A stretch of 64,000 nt of DNA from Tupaia tana (GCA_026018925.1 JAKSZU010000020.1:39709112-39773111); one strand, 5' to 3'; numbered from the stretch's first letter, positions 43,801 to 53,254 are shown. Notes: generated by a model from the sequence alone, not told the origin. Translations and numbers: made by a program.

Positions 43801-46661
43801 AGGACAAAGGATTGCCTCGTAGCCATCCTCTAGGGGGCAGGGGTGATTTCTCACTTTCTGTATTTTAACAGCCATGGGTAGTTTAGACCCTACCTTGTTT
43901 GTGAAAATATACATTTATATGATTATTACCTGTTGACAATAGTTTGTGATAAAATATAGTGTGAAAACTATGTTTACTATTTGGTAATGTTTAAGCAGAG
44001 TTGACAATTCCCAAAGTAACACCACTACGGAAATGATTCCTTAAGTATGCCTTGATGTCATCCACCATTGTAGCACCCACAAAACAACCCTTGTTTTTAT
44101 AAACATTATCAAGTAGAACTTAGAAGATCAATTTACCAAGGCTGGAATGGTTAAGGTCTTCCTGGTTTTGAAATTATTTTATTTAGAAAGGTACTGTAAT
44201 AATCATTTCAGCCACCAGAGAGAGCTCTATACCAGTTTTTTTAAGTTGGCAAAAGCGACTGTTCATCACTTTATCTTTTACTAAATTTTCTTTACATCTT
44301 GAGTGATTTAATTTTACTGTTCTTTTAAAAGCTTCCAAAACCTAATATATTGTTTCATTTTGTTCTATTTACAGAGGAGGTGGTGGTGGAGGAGGAGGAT
44401 GGAGAGCTGCTCAAGACAGGGATCAGATTTACAGGTATGCCAGGGCATGATTTAATATCGACCTCAAAATAAAATTTAAAAGGTTTGGGTTACGTGAAGT
44501 TCACAAAAATGTTCTTACTGAAGAAAATATAATAGGCTTCATGTGCTTAGAAAAATTAACTGGGCTTATGAATAGGTTTAATATTCAGTGGAACCATTTT
44601 ACACCTTAATGAGATCAGGTGAGGTAAAAATTGAAATCATTGGTAATAGCTTATGATTTCAGTCATTCTTTATTCCTGGTTGCTATGTTCTTATCCTCTT
44701 AAATTTTCTGTCATTTCTTCTCATCGTGACTCTAGAGATTTAGACAGTCTTAACATTTGTTTACAGAAGGCGGTCACCTTCTCCTTACTACAGTCGTGGG
44801 GGATACAGATCTCGTTCCAGATCAAGATCTTACTCTCCTCGTAAGTTTGAATCTTAATAAGATTTTGTTTGCATGTAAATCAGGACTGCTCTGACCATAT
44901 CACAGCAAAGTAACCATTCATTTAAGACTTCCTCTATTTTCACATGAAGAAATATGGTATATCGGGTTGTCTTTTTAAAAAAAAAATTGCCAGAGGAGGC
45001 CAGCTAATGGCATAGTGGGTAAGGTAACTGGATCCCAAATGGCCAGCCTTAGGGTTCAGATGAAGGGATTATACCGCAACTCTTCCTGGGTGCCAGGGGA
45101 GCACAGTACTTTCTTGCTCCTTCGCTCACTCATTCTGTCTCTCCAGTGAATGTACATTACCCTCTTGTCAGAATTTTTTAAATATGCTGGTGGAAGGAGT
45201 ACTCTTAATGGAGAGGGCCCCAACCCACAGTGTTGGTCTGTGGCCTATTTGGAACCAGGCCACACAGCAGGAGAGGTGAGCAGTGGGCAAGCAAGCAAGG
45301 CTTCAGCTTCTTAGAGGAGTGCAAACCTTGTTGTGAGCCACAAGTACAGAGGATCTTGGGCACCATTTTTATGAGAATCTAATGCCAGTGGCATTGAGGT
45401 GCTGGTGCTGGGGAACATCTGCAAATGCTGATTAACATTACCAAAGAGGTTTGACTCCTCAGAGACTAAAAACTCAGCTGCTTGCAGACTCAATCGCAAA
45501 CCCTGTAAGTGGCAAGTGACAGTCCAACTGCAGCTTGACAGCATGTTAAGACTCTGCAAAGAGCTACATTTAAATAAAATTCCAAGAGTCCTTAAATTAT
45601 GGGTTCAGTTCAACAGGTGGTTTATATAGTCAAGCCTACTTGTAGCCACACTTTGTATAGTTTGTGGTGGTGGTCTATGCAAAGAAGCCATGACATCTTG
45701 AAACTGCTTCATTACATAGAGACCACCCTGTAATAAAAGACAAGCCTTTGGAGTTTTTCAAGAAAAAGAACCAGGGACACAAAGAACAGAAGCAGTTATT
45801 TAAGGCTGTTACTTTATCAAATGTGTATGCTCTGAATTGCATTCTAAGTGACTAGCCGTGTTTGCTAAAGTTTAAGAAGCCCATTACTATTGGTGAAGAG
45901 TTGGTCCTGCCTACTGTTGAGGACATTTGTTAGGAAATTTTAGGAGAGACAGCTATTCAAAAGATTGCAAAACGTGATTACTTATGTGACGTACCCAACC
46001 TGTTCAACAAGTTCAGTCTTTCACTTCAAGGGATAACGACTATTTTCAAATCAACAGGTAAAAGTGGCTTGGCTGAGAGTCAAACCGTAATTATGGGCAC
46101 AAGTGAACATTGGGATTTTAGACATGTTTCAGACATTGGCCTAGATTTTGGAAGTCTAAGGCAGGACCTTTTTCCCCAAGCTGGTGATCACCTATCTCAG
46201 CTTTGAAGAGGTTGATTATATAGTCAGCAGGTGGCATGTTGGTTGAGGTTCTGAACTCTCCCACATAACTGACCAGAGTTCAGCTCCTGGTGGCTTAAAT
46301 CATGCTGGGGGGAATTTGCATGTGTGTCAGAAATTCTGAGAGGAGAATGGAGGAGATGGGATTGTAGTGTGGCCATTCGGGGGTGATTTCTAACTTTTTG
46401 TCTCTGTCTCTGGCAAGAGCACACACGAGTATCTGTTGCCAAAAATGTTGGGAACCACTGCCGAAAGGGGCACCCACACCTTGCCTGGATTCAAGCCATG
46501 GTTGGCCATGTAGGATCTACTCCTTCCCTATATATACAGAGGTTACATATAGAGGTTGAGCCATTACATTTTTTCCTTTTAAAAAATACATTAGCCTGCA
46601 CATGTTCTCATTCAGTTCTCAGTATTAAAATGTGTTTATTTTCTTCCCAGGTCGCTATTAA
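25653..46661 (+). CDS. TRA2B: TRA2B, transformer-2 beta splicing activator (whole coding span, 9 coding exons)
   Basis: TRA2B is a nuclear SR-like protein that binds GAA-rich exonic enhancers in pre-mRNA and promotes exon inclusion. Coding exons join as 25653-25688, 36402-36535, 37521-37683, 39466-39654, 42045-42160, 43127-43210, 44375-44434, 44767-44840 and 46651-46661, giving 288 residues. Domains in order: N-terminal RS domain (about 1-114), a single RRM with RNP2 LGVFGL (120-125) and RNP1 RGFAFVYF (159-166), a linker, eight glycines (242-249), and a C-terminal RS domain ending SPRRY-like. The aromatic residues F161 and F163 of RNP1 are present. All introns are GT-AG. Length and reading match human TRA2B as recalled, with no frameshift or missing motif. 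The start is the ATG following GGGAGTC at the end of the GC-rich leader. Autoregulation by exon 2 is described separately. Confidence 0.98.
25689..31255 (+). other. TRA2B: TRA2B intron 1 (to alternative exon 2)
   Basis: The first 580 bases are CpG-rich. The rest is AT-rich unique-looking sequence without any young SINE. No other gene is seen. Occasional long T-runs (30190, 30547) and short open frames carry no domain. Confidence 0.8.
25934..26070. promoter_or_regulatory. cluster of three YY1-type sites in intron 1
   Basis: AAAATGGCGGC at 25934-25944, GCCGCGGCCATCTTG at 26012-26026 (reverse orientation) and CAAAATGGCGGAG at 26058-26070. Each contains the YY1 core (ATGG or CCAT) in its preferred context. 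All lie in the first 400 bases of intron 1, inside the CpG island. Confidence 0.6.
31256..31531 (+). CDS. TRA2B: TRA2B alternative exon 2 ('poison' exon), 276 nt
   Basis: Acceptor TTCTATTAAG| at 31254-31255 and donor CTAA|GTAATT at 31532 bound 276 nt, the size I know for the human exon. It is purine-rich with repeated GAA/AGAA words (for example around 31265 and 31435-31490), the binding type of TRA2B itself. Read from exon 1 (phase 0) it gives 26 codons, then TGA at 31334-31336. Known biology: TRA2B protein promotes inclusion, producing a transcript subject to decay or not translated to full length, and so limits its own level. In human this lies in an ultraconserved element. It is non-coding in function and listed here as an exon. 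Confidence 0.9.
31532..36401 (+). other. TRA2B: TRA2B intron 2
   Basis: AT-rich, free of recognisable young SINEs. It contains the partial exon 3 copy at 33965-34076. The strong conservation-like unique character near exon 2 fits the ultraconserved region but cannot be measured here. Confidence 0.8.
33965..34076 (+). pseudogene. TRA2B: partial duplicate of TRA2B exon 3 with its acceptor
   Basis: 112 bases match 36355-36466 with only three differences (34005 T for C, 34019 A for G, 34053 A for G). Each is a CpG in the real exon changed to TpG or CpA. The copy includes 47 bases of the upstream intron, the AG acceptor at 34010-34011, and 65 bases of exon (34012-34076), then stops matching inside codon 34. 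Spliced from exon 1 it would read 27 codons to TGA at 34093-34095. A strong donor does not follow (weak GTCC near 34127). It lies about 2.4 kb upstream of the real exon, in the same orientation. Confidence 0.92.
36402..36535 (+). CDS. TRA2B: TRA2B exon 3: residues 13-57, RS domain
   Basis: Acceptor ACGTGTAG| and donor TCTAG|GTAAG. 134 nt, phase 0 to 2. Reads [20 protein letters not shown]..., an arginine/serine-rich stretch with [13 protein letters not shown], ending in R57 split across the intron. Skipping this exon together with exon 2 gives the known beta-3 isoform, which starts at M101 in exon 4. Confidence 0.97.
36536..37520 (+). other. TRA2B: TRA2B intron 3
   Basis: 985 bases. 36661-36880 looks like an old MIR (tttgcagtcagggttcaaa..., tgtccataaaaggcgagttagtaatgg..., gttgtgaggattcac). 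(CCA)n-like repeat near 36975-36996. Acceptor TTTTTTCAG at 37512-37520. Confidence 0.75.
36661..36880 (+). repeat. MIR in TRA2B intron 3
   Basis: Core order as in MIR: gttcaaaatcttacctttattt, ttcaactttagctttcttgtccataaaaggcg, cagttcttcaaagttgtgagg. Old and diverged. Confidence 0.6.
37521..37683 (+). CDS. TRA2B: TRA2B exon 4: residues 57-111, RS domain end
   Basis: 163 nt, phase 2 to 0. Reads [20 protein letters not shown]... to RHVGNR, with the histidine/serine repeat HSHSHS near 95-100. ATG at 37651-37653 (M101) is the known downstream start used by the RS1-lacking isoform. Donor CGG|GTAAGA. Confidence 0.97.
37814..38046 (-). mobile_element. long SINE, young, just after exon 4
   Basis: Reverse copy: GGAGGGGTTTTTGCTATAGGGCGCG to GCTAACTGCCAGTCCC, with some internal shortening. 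Flanks TAGAGTCTTTTT and TAGAGTTTCTTTT. It starts 130 bases after the exon 4 donor, antisense to the gene. Confidence 0.88.
38055..38280 (-). mobile_element. old long SINE
   Basis: GCGATTTTTGCTGTAAGGAGTGTG to GTTAACATCTGCTGGTCCTG; diverged. Confidence 0.78.
38730..38950 (-). mobile_element. old SINE remnant
   Basis: gggccacttgggctgtaatc, ccctagttctctgtccc, ggattttgtgcacacgtg, ggttggaacctgaactc; weak but in correct order. Confidence 0.55.
39100..39335 (+). mobile_element. old long SINE
   Basis: gaccagcaggtggtgtggttaaagtgc head, gtctcagatctgccagcttg, gtgatttctcacactctttc. Confidence 0.75.
39466..39654 (+). CDS. TRA2B: TRA2B exon 5: residues 112-174, first part of RRM
   Basis: 189 nt, phase 0 to 0. 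Contains RNP2 (LGVFGL) and RNP1 (RGFAFVYF), so the main RNA contacts of the RRM. Acceptor TTTCTAG|, donor GAA|GTAAGT. Confidence 0.97.
40838..40867. repeat. (CA)n microsatellite
   Basis: 15 CA units after a C-run, inside intron 5 and preceded by a long T/G-rich tract. Confidence 0.92.
41360..41600 (-). mobile_element. old long SINE
   Basis: gttcggttttagggtacatgctc to cttaacaccacatcacttgctgg; diverged. Confidence 0.65.
41630..41855 (-). mobile_element. old long SINE
   Basis: TTTTTGCTGTAGGGCACATG to TTACACCATCTGCTTTCC. Confidence 0.78.
42045..42160 (+). CDS. TRA2B: TRA2B exon 6: residues 175-213, end of RRM and linker
   Basis: 116 nt, phase 0 to 2. Reads [45 protein letters not shown] closes the last RRM strand; TPTPG follows as linker. 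Donor ACCTA|GTAAGT. Confidence 0.97.
42466..42639 (+). mobile_element. shortened long SINE
   Basis: GGGACCAGTGGTTTGCATAATGG head; the body is internally deleted. ATTAAGTTTGTG flanks it (42454-42465, 42640-42651). Confidence 0.85.
42690..42905 (-). mobile_element. old SINE
   Basis: agtcccttccctt, gattttgggcacacatgcatatg, attgaaccatccag, aaaccactggccagccc in the expected reverse order. Confidence 0.6.
43127..43210 (+). CDS. TRA2B: TRA2B exon 7: residues 213-241, C-terminal tyrosine/arginine part
   Basis: 84 nt, phase 2 to 2. Reads [28 protein letters not shown]. Donor ACAG|GTAAAT. Confidence 0.96.
43211..44374 (+). other. TRA2B: TRA2B intron 7
   Basis: One old SINE (43641-43870); otherwise unassigned AT-rich DNA. 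Acceptor TATTTACAG at 44366-44374. Confidence 0.75.
43641..43870 (+). mobile_element. old long SINE
   Basis: gaccagcatgtggcgtaatggttatgtcgctgg with a duplicated 'gactcc', then gttcaagtcc, tcctctaggggg, tttctcactttctg. Confidence 0.8.
44375..44434 (+). CDS. TRA2B: TRA2B exon 8: residues 241-261, glycine run
   Basis: 60 nt, phase 2 to 2. Eight glycines (G242-G249), then [11 protein letters not shown]. Donor ACAG|GTATGC. Confidence 0.96.
44435..44766 (+). other. TRA2B: TRA2B intron 8
   Basis: 332 bases of unique-looking AT-rich DNA; nothing else seen. Acceptor TTTGTTTACAG. Confidence 0.75.
44767..44840 (+). CDS. TRA2B: TRA2B exon 9: residues 261-286, C-terminal RS
   Basis: 74 nt, phase 2 to 1. 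Reads [25 protein letters not shown]. Donor CTCCTC|GTAAGT. Confidence 0.96.
44996..45175 (+). mobile_element. old SINE
   Basis: aggccagctaatggcatagtgggtaaggtaactgg, ccttagggttcag, cttgctccttcgctcactc. Confidence 0.6.
45215..46215 (+). mobile_element. decayed hAT-Charlie-type DNA transposon
   Basis: 45215-45545 is the non-coding start of a common mammalian hAT element (ggtctgtggcctatttggaaccagg; gagcagtgggcaagcaagc). From 45680 translation in broken frames gives hAT transposase-like stretches: [10 protein letters not shown]..., [60 protein letters not shown]. Stop codons interrupt it and the middle is lost. The same protein family gave rise to the domesticated ZBED5/FAM200-type genes. The family name is from recall. 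Confidence 0.6.
46222..46445 (+). mobile_element. old long SINE
   Basis: agtcagcaggtggcatgttggttgagg head, body, gagcacacacgagtatctg. Confidence 0.75.
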
Positions 46662-47650
46662 AGCATGAAGTTGAAGACTTTCTGAAACCTGCCCTAGAGC
46701 TGGGATATTGTTTGTGGACAATATTTTTTATTGTCTCCTGTTTAAAAAGTGAACAGTGCCTAGTGAAGTTAGGTGACTTTTACACCTTTTATGATGACTA
46801 CTTTTGGTGGAGTTGAAATGCTGTTTTCATTCTGCATTTGTGTAGTTCGGTGCTTTGTTCAAAGTTAAGTGTTTTCAGAAAAGTATGTTTTGCATGTATT
46901 TTTTTACAGTCTAAATTTTGACTGCTGAGAAGTTTCTATTATACAAAACTTCCTTTAAAAGGTTTTTCTACTGAATCCAGGGTATTCTGAAGATCGAAGC
47001 CTGTATGTAAAATGCTACCAAATGGCAAAAAGCAACAATAAACAGTTTGATTTTTACTTTCCTTTCTAACATATCAATGCTTAGCAGAACTGTTCAGATT
47101 AAGTTGTCAGTAGTAAATTTAAAGACAAAATGCCCGTTTTCCTCCAGTCCATGAAACATATGCCATACTAAATATACCTGCAACTGAGTGTTAAAAATTA
47201 TGCTCTGTAACTCTGTACTGCTAGTATTAGAACTAAAAATTTTTCAATACAGCAAATGCTTACTGCTTTATAAAAATGTGGATTTGTCAGCTTTTATGTA
47301 ATCTGTATTATATATAGCAGGTAATAAGAAAAGAGTTACACAGTGTATGCCTTAAAGAGGCTATTTCTTAAGCTGTTACAAGGGGATAATGGTATTTCAA
47401 CTAGTAATCAGCACGTGACAATACATTCCACCACAGATGTACTCTTGTTCTAGTTTTTAGACTGAAAAAACTGGGTGCTTCAGAGTTCAAGATAGAGAGG
47501 GAACACTACACCTGTGTCATGGATAAACTGAAGACTTTGCCTGTTCATTTTTTAAATATTATTTTCAGGTCCTTTGCTTACCAAAGGATGCCCAATTTCA
47601 CTCAAATGTTTTGAGAACTGTGTTTAAATAAACGCAAATGAAAAGAGAAA
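46651..47650 (+). CDS. TRA2B: TRA2B exon 10: residues 286-288, stop and 3' UTR
   Basis: Acceptor TCTTCCCAG|; 11 coding bases complete R286, R, Y and end at TAA (46659-46661). The remaining roughly 990 bases are 3' UTR, AT-rich and without repeats. The end is set by the distal AATAAA signal. Confidence 0.9.
47037..47042 (+). terminator. proximal poly-A signal AATAAA
   Basis: AATAAA followed by a T-rich stretch (tttgatttttac); would give a 3' UTR of about 390 bases. Confidence 0.75.
47627..47632 (+). terminator. distal poly-A signal AATAAA
   Basis: AATAAA in ttTAAATAAACGC, followed by a G/T-rich region after 47655; would give a 3' UTR of about 990 bases. Alternative polyadenylation is likely. 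Confidence 0.7.
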
Positions 47651-48279
47651 AAATTGCTGGTGCAACTTAGTGTACAGCGAGCTGTTTCCTTTTGACCTTG
47701 TTTAATGTGATTAATCCCCCTATAATTTTAGTTTAATGCTGTATGAGATGTATTCTTTTTCCTGTTTTTGTTTTTTCTTTTTAGAGAAAGAAACGTATTC
47801 TCTGAATACATTTAGAGTAAATATCTACATAATAGAATGAACATCTTCATTTAAGGGTGGAGTTATATATTAAATAACTATAGACTTCATACATACATAC
47901 ATACTCTGAACTTAACTGAAATGTATGTTTCATCGTATCAGCCCTTTTGCATTTAGGATTTTTGTGATCAACTTTAGTAATTTGTATAGGTGGACAGTTT
48001 AATTTTGTTAGTGGCCTTTGGCACATAGCCGTTATTTAACATAGTCTAAGTACTTTTTGAAAATACTTCACATGTATTCATCTTTAGCAAAACCATATTC
48101 CGTATAGAGTAACAAATCAAACAGCTATTAAAGTGGATGTACTAGAATCTGAACTAAGGTGGTCTCAGTCCATGTAATAATGCCATTCTGCTTCTATAGT
48201 CTAGGTTACTAGATCATTGAAAATGTTGGCAGTAGAGCACAGGAAAGGGTTTGTAGTTGTGGGGGGGTTCTAGTTTATG
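47651..48279. other. unassigned DNA downstream of TRA2B
   Basis: AT-rich; could hold further 3' UTR of a longer transcript. No repeat or gene recognised. Confidence 0.4.
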
Positions 48280-48415
48280 TTTTATTTTTTGCTTTTTTTT
48301 TTTTAATTTATTCATCTGTCTATTCTGATTTTCAGGCCTTTAGGGTCAGGACTTAAACTGCTGCCAACCCTGTAAGAATTATTGCTTCAACCACCACGCC
48401 ACCTGCCAACTCAAT
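48280..48415 (-). mobile_element. short SINE
   Basis: T-run, aatttattcatctg, gtcaggacttaaactg, ccaccacgccacctgccaac. Confidence 0.7.
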
Positions 48416-48547
48416 AGTTCTTTATTTGTAAAACTTATTAGGCAGTGTGTGTGTTTTACCAGTGGGAGTAAGAAGTGCTGCTATTTATATAGGTTGAACC
48501 ATACATACAGCAGATCCAGATAAAGATTGAGCTTAAGAGAAAGAAGG

Positions 48548-48770
48548 GCCAGCAGGTGGTGTGCTGGATTCCCACATGGCCAGCCACAGTTACTGAACAG
48601 TGGCTTTAAAATCAGACTGGGCATGTGTGTATGCGCCCAAGATCCAAAGAGGAGAGGGACTCGCAGTGAAGCCATGGGATGGGTATTCTCGCCTTCCCTC
48701 TCACTGCCTGTCTTTGAGCTTGCACATGATTTGGCAAAAATCTTTAGGAAAAAAATTGGGGATTGAAAAG
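48548..48770 (+). mobile_element. old long SINE
   Basis: gggccagcaggtggtgtgctgg head, ggctttaaaatcagactgggcatgtg, A-rich tail. Confidence 0.72.
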
Positions 48771-49164
48771 AGGTCACAGTGAGGCCTAATTCTGTAGTAA
48801 TGGTTATAGAGTGGGGTAAGAAATAACTGGATTTCACAGCATACTAGAGCATTTTTGAAAAACTAATTTGACATGTCAGAATGGTATTTTCAGCCTAGCC
48901 TTTTTGTCCTCTCACTTTGGGGTTCATAAATCTTAATTTGACCATCTATATGACAGTTACAGTGTCTGTCATTTGAGCTTAGTACTGTTTTGGGGGGGGA
49001 GGTTTTAAGATCAGTTTTCATTTTAGTTCACAATAATTTCCCCTTTAAGGTGTATTGGCCATCTTTTCCCGTCTAAACTAGGTTCATAAAGGTTTGTGTG
49101 ATAAAACTATACTATCAATAGTAACGCTTAGGGCAAACAGTAAATACCTGCTCTTTGCTAAATT

Positions 49165-49345
49165 TTTTTATTGCAAGAGGTCTGTGTTGATTGCCAGAGA
49201 GATGAGAGGCAGAAAGGATGACTAGTGCTTTATCCATTGTGTAGATTTGGGGCAGGCACACTCATGTGCTAGTGTGTTTTTCAAGCCAGTGTGGCCAAGA
49301 TTTGAACAACTCTCGGCCATGTGGGATCCTACTTTAGTAACTAGT
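49165..49345 (-). mobile_element. old SINE remnant
   Basis: ctttatccattgtg, gcaggcacactcatgtgc, gtttttcaagccagtgtgg, ctcggccatgtgggatcc. Confidence 0.5.
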
Positions 49346-50100
49346 AGGCTATGATGCTAATCTACGATCAATGCTCTTAACCAGCATAACATGCTCAGCT
49401 TTTATCATTATCACACCTTTTGCAATTTTATCATGCTCCCTTTATTACTTAATCTGATGATGTTTTAAGCCTGTTCAGACTTGAGTAAGGATTTATATAT
49501 ATAGTCAGTCAGATTTGTACATTAACTAGGCATAAGCAAGAGCCTAGGTGCACATAATAACTAATGGGACATGACTCCTACAATGCAGAAACCCCACCTA
49601 AATTTATTCAACATTTCATGAAGGTATTTTCTGGATATTGGGGATACAAAGCCAAAAAAGTGGGTTCTAGATATTCCTAGTCTCAGTGATTCTTATCTGT
49701 GCATACTGAGTGATTTTCTAGGATTCCTATAATAAGGAAGATTTCCATTACTTTCATATTACTCAGATTTATCATGGAAATACAAGAATGACTTTTCACC
49801 CAGAAGACAAAGGTTTGCAGTAATACCATTGGGTAAAACAAGCTTTATTTACTTGCTGCATGCGGAGTACTGTTTTTACTGCTAAGCAGGTTACATTCTG
49901 AAACAGCACCTCTCCTTGAAGGAACTTATCTGCCAGTAAATACTACCACTTTTTCCTCCCTAGCCACCCTTCACATACACAAAGTGACCACATAACCCCA
50001 AATATGCTGCTTTGTCCTTGAAAAGTTAAAGATAGAGTTACCATACAACCCAGCAATTCCAGTTACAAGGTTTACACCCAAGATACCTGAAAACATATTT
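49346..50100. other. unassigned, possible L2 fragment
   Basis: 49600-49690 (ttattcaacatttcatgaagg, ggatattggggatacaaagcc) resembles LINE2. The rest is AT-rich and unassigned. Confidence 0.4.
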
Positions 50101-50102
50101 AG

Positions 50103-50352
50103 GGACCAGCAGTTGGCATAATGGCTATGTCGCTGGACTCCTATGTGGTCGACTGCAATTCAAGTCCCAGACCCGGTGGCTTAAACTCATGCCAGGTGCA
50201 CCTATGTGTGTGCCCAAGATCCCGAGAGGAGAATGGAGGAGAAGGGATTGCAGCGTGGCCATCCTGGGGGGTGACTTCTCACTTTCTGTCTCTCTGTCTC
50301 TGTCTTTCTGGCGAACTCACATGCCCTATAGCAAAAAACCTATCCAAAAAAA
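50103..50352 (+). mobile_element. long SINE
   Basis: GGGACCAGCAGTTGGCATAATGG head, body, CTATAGCAAAAAACC and A-tail. Confidence 0.9.
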
Positions 50353-50615
50353 AAAGAGAAAAATATCTTTTATAAAATAAATTACAAACAAATTAATCTT
50401 GTTTCTATCTTCTTTGGTTATTAACAGGAATGTCACAATTTCCAACTAAAGGAATTAAATTTGCTGAAAGATAGTGAGATTCTGTCTATTCTACTAGGCT
50501 TGAAGTAAAAAGAAAAATGTGCAAAAAAAGTACGTATGTCTATGTGATTGTGTGCATATGTGCTCATGTTGGCATGCTTTTAATCACTTTTTTTGCATTA
50601 AATATTTCTCTAGGG

Positions 50616-50815
50616 AACCAGCAGTTAGCGTAATGGCTATGTCGCTGGACTCCCATGTATTCGACCGCGGTTCGCGTCCCGGACCCGGTGGCTTAAAACT
50701 CACGCCAGGCGCATGTGCGTGCATGCCCAAGATCCCGAGAGGAGAATGGGGGGTGATTTCTCGCTTTCTGTCTCTGTCTCTCTCTGGCGAGCGCACGCGC
50801 CCTATAGCGGGGGGA
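50616..50815 (+). mobile_element. long SINE with an internal deletion
   Basis: Head and B box GGTTCGCGTCC intact, then GAGAGGAGAATGG joins directly to GGGGTGATTTC: the 'aggagaagggattgcgg...' segment between them is missing. ATTTCTCT flanks on both sides. Confidence 0.88.
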
Positions 50816-50829
50816 AAAAATTTCTCTAA

Positions 50830-51360
50830 CTTTCAAACGGGGGTTAGTTATGCTTTTAAATTTAATGTGGTCTGGGATCTTTAAAAATAGGCTCTCCTGT
50901 TTGATGTTCTTCTTGTTTCTGTTGAGAACTTTACATGCCTTCAGGCCCAGCTATGTGGCATTTCAGGAAATGGAACTACCTTACTTACTGGTGATCAAAA
51001 CTGACCTGTTGGGAAAGCAAGACAAGGAGGGGCTTGTCATAGTTCCAAAGAACAATGGGAAAGAAAATGAAACTCAAGAGTTAGCAAAGGGTATGAGAAA
51101 ACAACTCATTCTAAGGGTCTGGCTTTGTTGATGAGCTGTGGTCTTGCTAGTGATTGCAGTAGTTGACTTATTTTTGATGATTTACATGAACCGAAATTTG
51201 CAAAACTAACACGTGGAATTGTGGCTTAGAGAATACAAGTTTTAGGCTGGACACAGAGTAGTTCTATGACCAAAGTGTTTCTGCTATTTTCAACTTAAGG
51301 AAATAAAACGTTAATGTCTTTAAAGTCATTTATTTAATAAGCACTTGCTGTGTTAGACAT
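50830..51360. other. unassigned intergenic DNA
   Basis: A 93-codon frame (50850-51131) has no recognised domain. No repeat named. Confidence 0.35.
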
Positions 51361-51530
51361 TTAACTAGGAACTGAGAATGAGGGAAAGAGGCTGGGGCAG
51401 AACGATACGGAGAGCAACGGACACATGCAGGTCCCTAACTGTAACAGAGGAGCAGACAAGGCCTGCAGTAAAGCCAGCTCAGTGCGGAACGTGACAAAGG
51501 AGTCACAGTAAAAGCCAAAAGGGGCAGCCC
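51361..51530 (+). repeat. LINE2 fragment
   Basis: Preceded by ttatttaataagcacttgctgtgttagac and then ctaggaactgagaatgagg; L2-like order. Resumes after the SINE pair near 52105. Confidence 0.45.
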
Positions 51531-51539
51531 AGGTATCTG

Positions 51540-51770
51540 GTGCAGGCAGCAATGTGCCAAACTGCAGTGCTGAAGCCACATGGCAACCATGATTCAAATC
51601 CCAGTCCAGTCAGCCAGAAACAAACCAGGTGCACATGTGAGTGCCCAAGAGCCCACAAGCTAGAGAACTGGAGGGAGATCGTGTGAGACCAGACACTATG
51701 GAGGGTACTCCTCGCTCTTCTCCTGTCTCATGTGCATGCATGTACATGCACACACACATGCTCTTTCATG
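51540..51770 (+). mobile_element. old SINE remnant
   Basis: gcagtgctgaagccacatggc, agtcagccagaaacaaaccaggtgc, gagggtactcctcgctcttctcc, catgcatgtacatgcac. Confidence 0.5.
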
Positions 51771-51854
51771 AACGGGAAGAAAACAAAAAGAGGCCAAGGC
51801 AGTAGCCACCATTTCCTTTCTTTCTTCCTTTGTTTTGTTTTGTTTTGTTTGTTT

Positions 51855-52098
51855 TTTTGGGGGAAGAGGTTTTTTCCTATAGGGCACATGCCCTCACCAG
51901 AAAGAGAGAGACAGACAGCAAGAAATCACCCCCCAGGGCGATGGCCACACCGCAATCCCTTCTCCATTCTCCTCTCGGGATCTTGGGCACGCACGCACAT
52001 GCTCCCGGCGTGAGCTTAAGCCACCAGGTCCGGGAATCGAACTGCGGTCAATTACATGGGGGTCCAGTGACATAGCCATTACACTAACTGCTGGTCCC
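51855..52098 (-). mobile_element. long SINE
   Basis: Reverse copy from GGAAGAGGTTTTTTCCTATAGGG to CTAACTGCTGGTCCC. Confidence 0.9.
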
Positions 52099-52099
52099 A

Positions 52100-53250
52100 G
52101 CAGCTAGTAGGGGAATCGAGGCTGGTGTCAGCAAGGACATGCCATCGAGCCTGTGTCTTGAAGGATGGGTTGGGCAAGTAGGCTGGACCTCATAAAAGGG
52201 CGTCCCACAGGAAAGGAGTTATAGACGGCTCTGACCCTTACTAAGGGATTAATACGATTTACAGAGTTAATGGGCCAGCCTGGCTCTAAGGGCTGGAATT
52301 GATTTCCCTGAGACACCCACTTCCATCCAGCAGAAAGGAGGAAGGTTCCAGCAAGTCACTCTCTGACCGGAAACTGCTGACACCCGGCACTATGAGGCCC
52401 GCTGACTCAGGCCCAAAGGCATGTCCAAACCCTGCTCACCCTCAGTGTGTGAGTCTTGACTGAAGCAGTTGGAGCAGGGCCAAGCTTACAAATTACCTTT
52501 TATGCCACTTGCCAAGAGAGACTGTTCACTAATTTTTTTCCCCTGGGCAGAGGAATAAATGACAGTGATTTCCTTGGCATTTTCTCCTGAGGGAAGAGTA
52601 GTTAGTTGAAAATGTAGAGAGTCTGGTAAACTGCAGGGCCTAAGGCGGGAGGTTGTATAAATATAATTATGTTTGCGGGTTTGTATATTTATTATCACAT
52701 CATTTAAAAACAGCTAGATGGATGAGACATTTATATAAAGTTTGAAAACAGGGAAAACAATACTAGATTTGTTGAGACACAAATCAAGTAAAATGATACA
52801 TATATATGAAGTGAGATGGTAAAACAGACATGAGGATAAATACACAGCTCCGGGGAGCGGTTACCCGTGTCGGGGAGGGCAGGCCTGTATCTGTGTTGTT
52901 CTAGTTTACTCTGAGTGGTAAGCAGAGGACGTCCGCTATATTATTCTCTATACCCTTCCATGTACCTGAAATAGTTAATAGTATTATTAAGTATTTAATA
53001 GTACTATTTTGTCCAAAAAGTCTTTATTTTACCTTTTCATGAGCTCCATTTAGCTATCATTTATATCCAGTACAATGCACCAATTTTTAGTACACTTTTT
53101 AGTACCTTTGAAATTCATGGTTTAGAACATTTCTGTCACCCCTCGAAAGTAAAACGATAAAATCAGATGAAAGGCCTGTGTCTATACTTCTAGCCATTGC
53201 ATGAACTGATACTTGACCAGCTCTCCCACTGCAAACAACTAGGAAGTGGG
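52100..53250. other. unassigned intergenic DNA
   Basis: 52105-52330 may continue the L2 fragment (gtcttgaaggatgggttgggc). The remainder is AT-rich without gene or named repeat. Confidence 0.4.
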
Positions 53251-53254
53251 ACAA

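Larger units (their letters stand above)
44841..46650 (+). other. TRA2B: TRA2B intron 9
   Basis: Holds an old SINE at 44996, a decayed hAT transposon at about 45215-46215 and a SINE at 46222. Acceptor TCTTCCCAG at 46642-46650. Confidence 0.75.
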
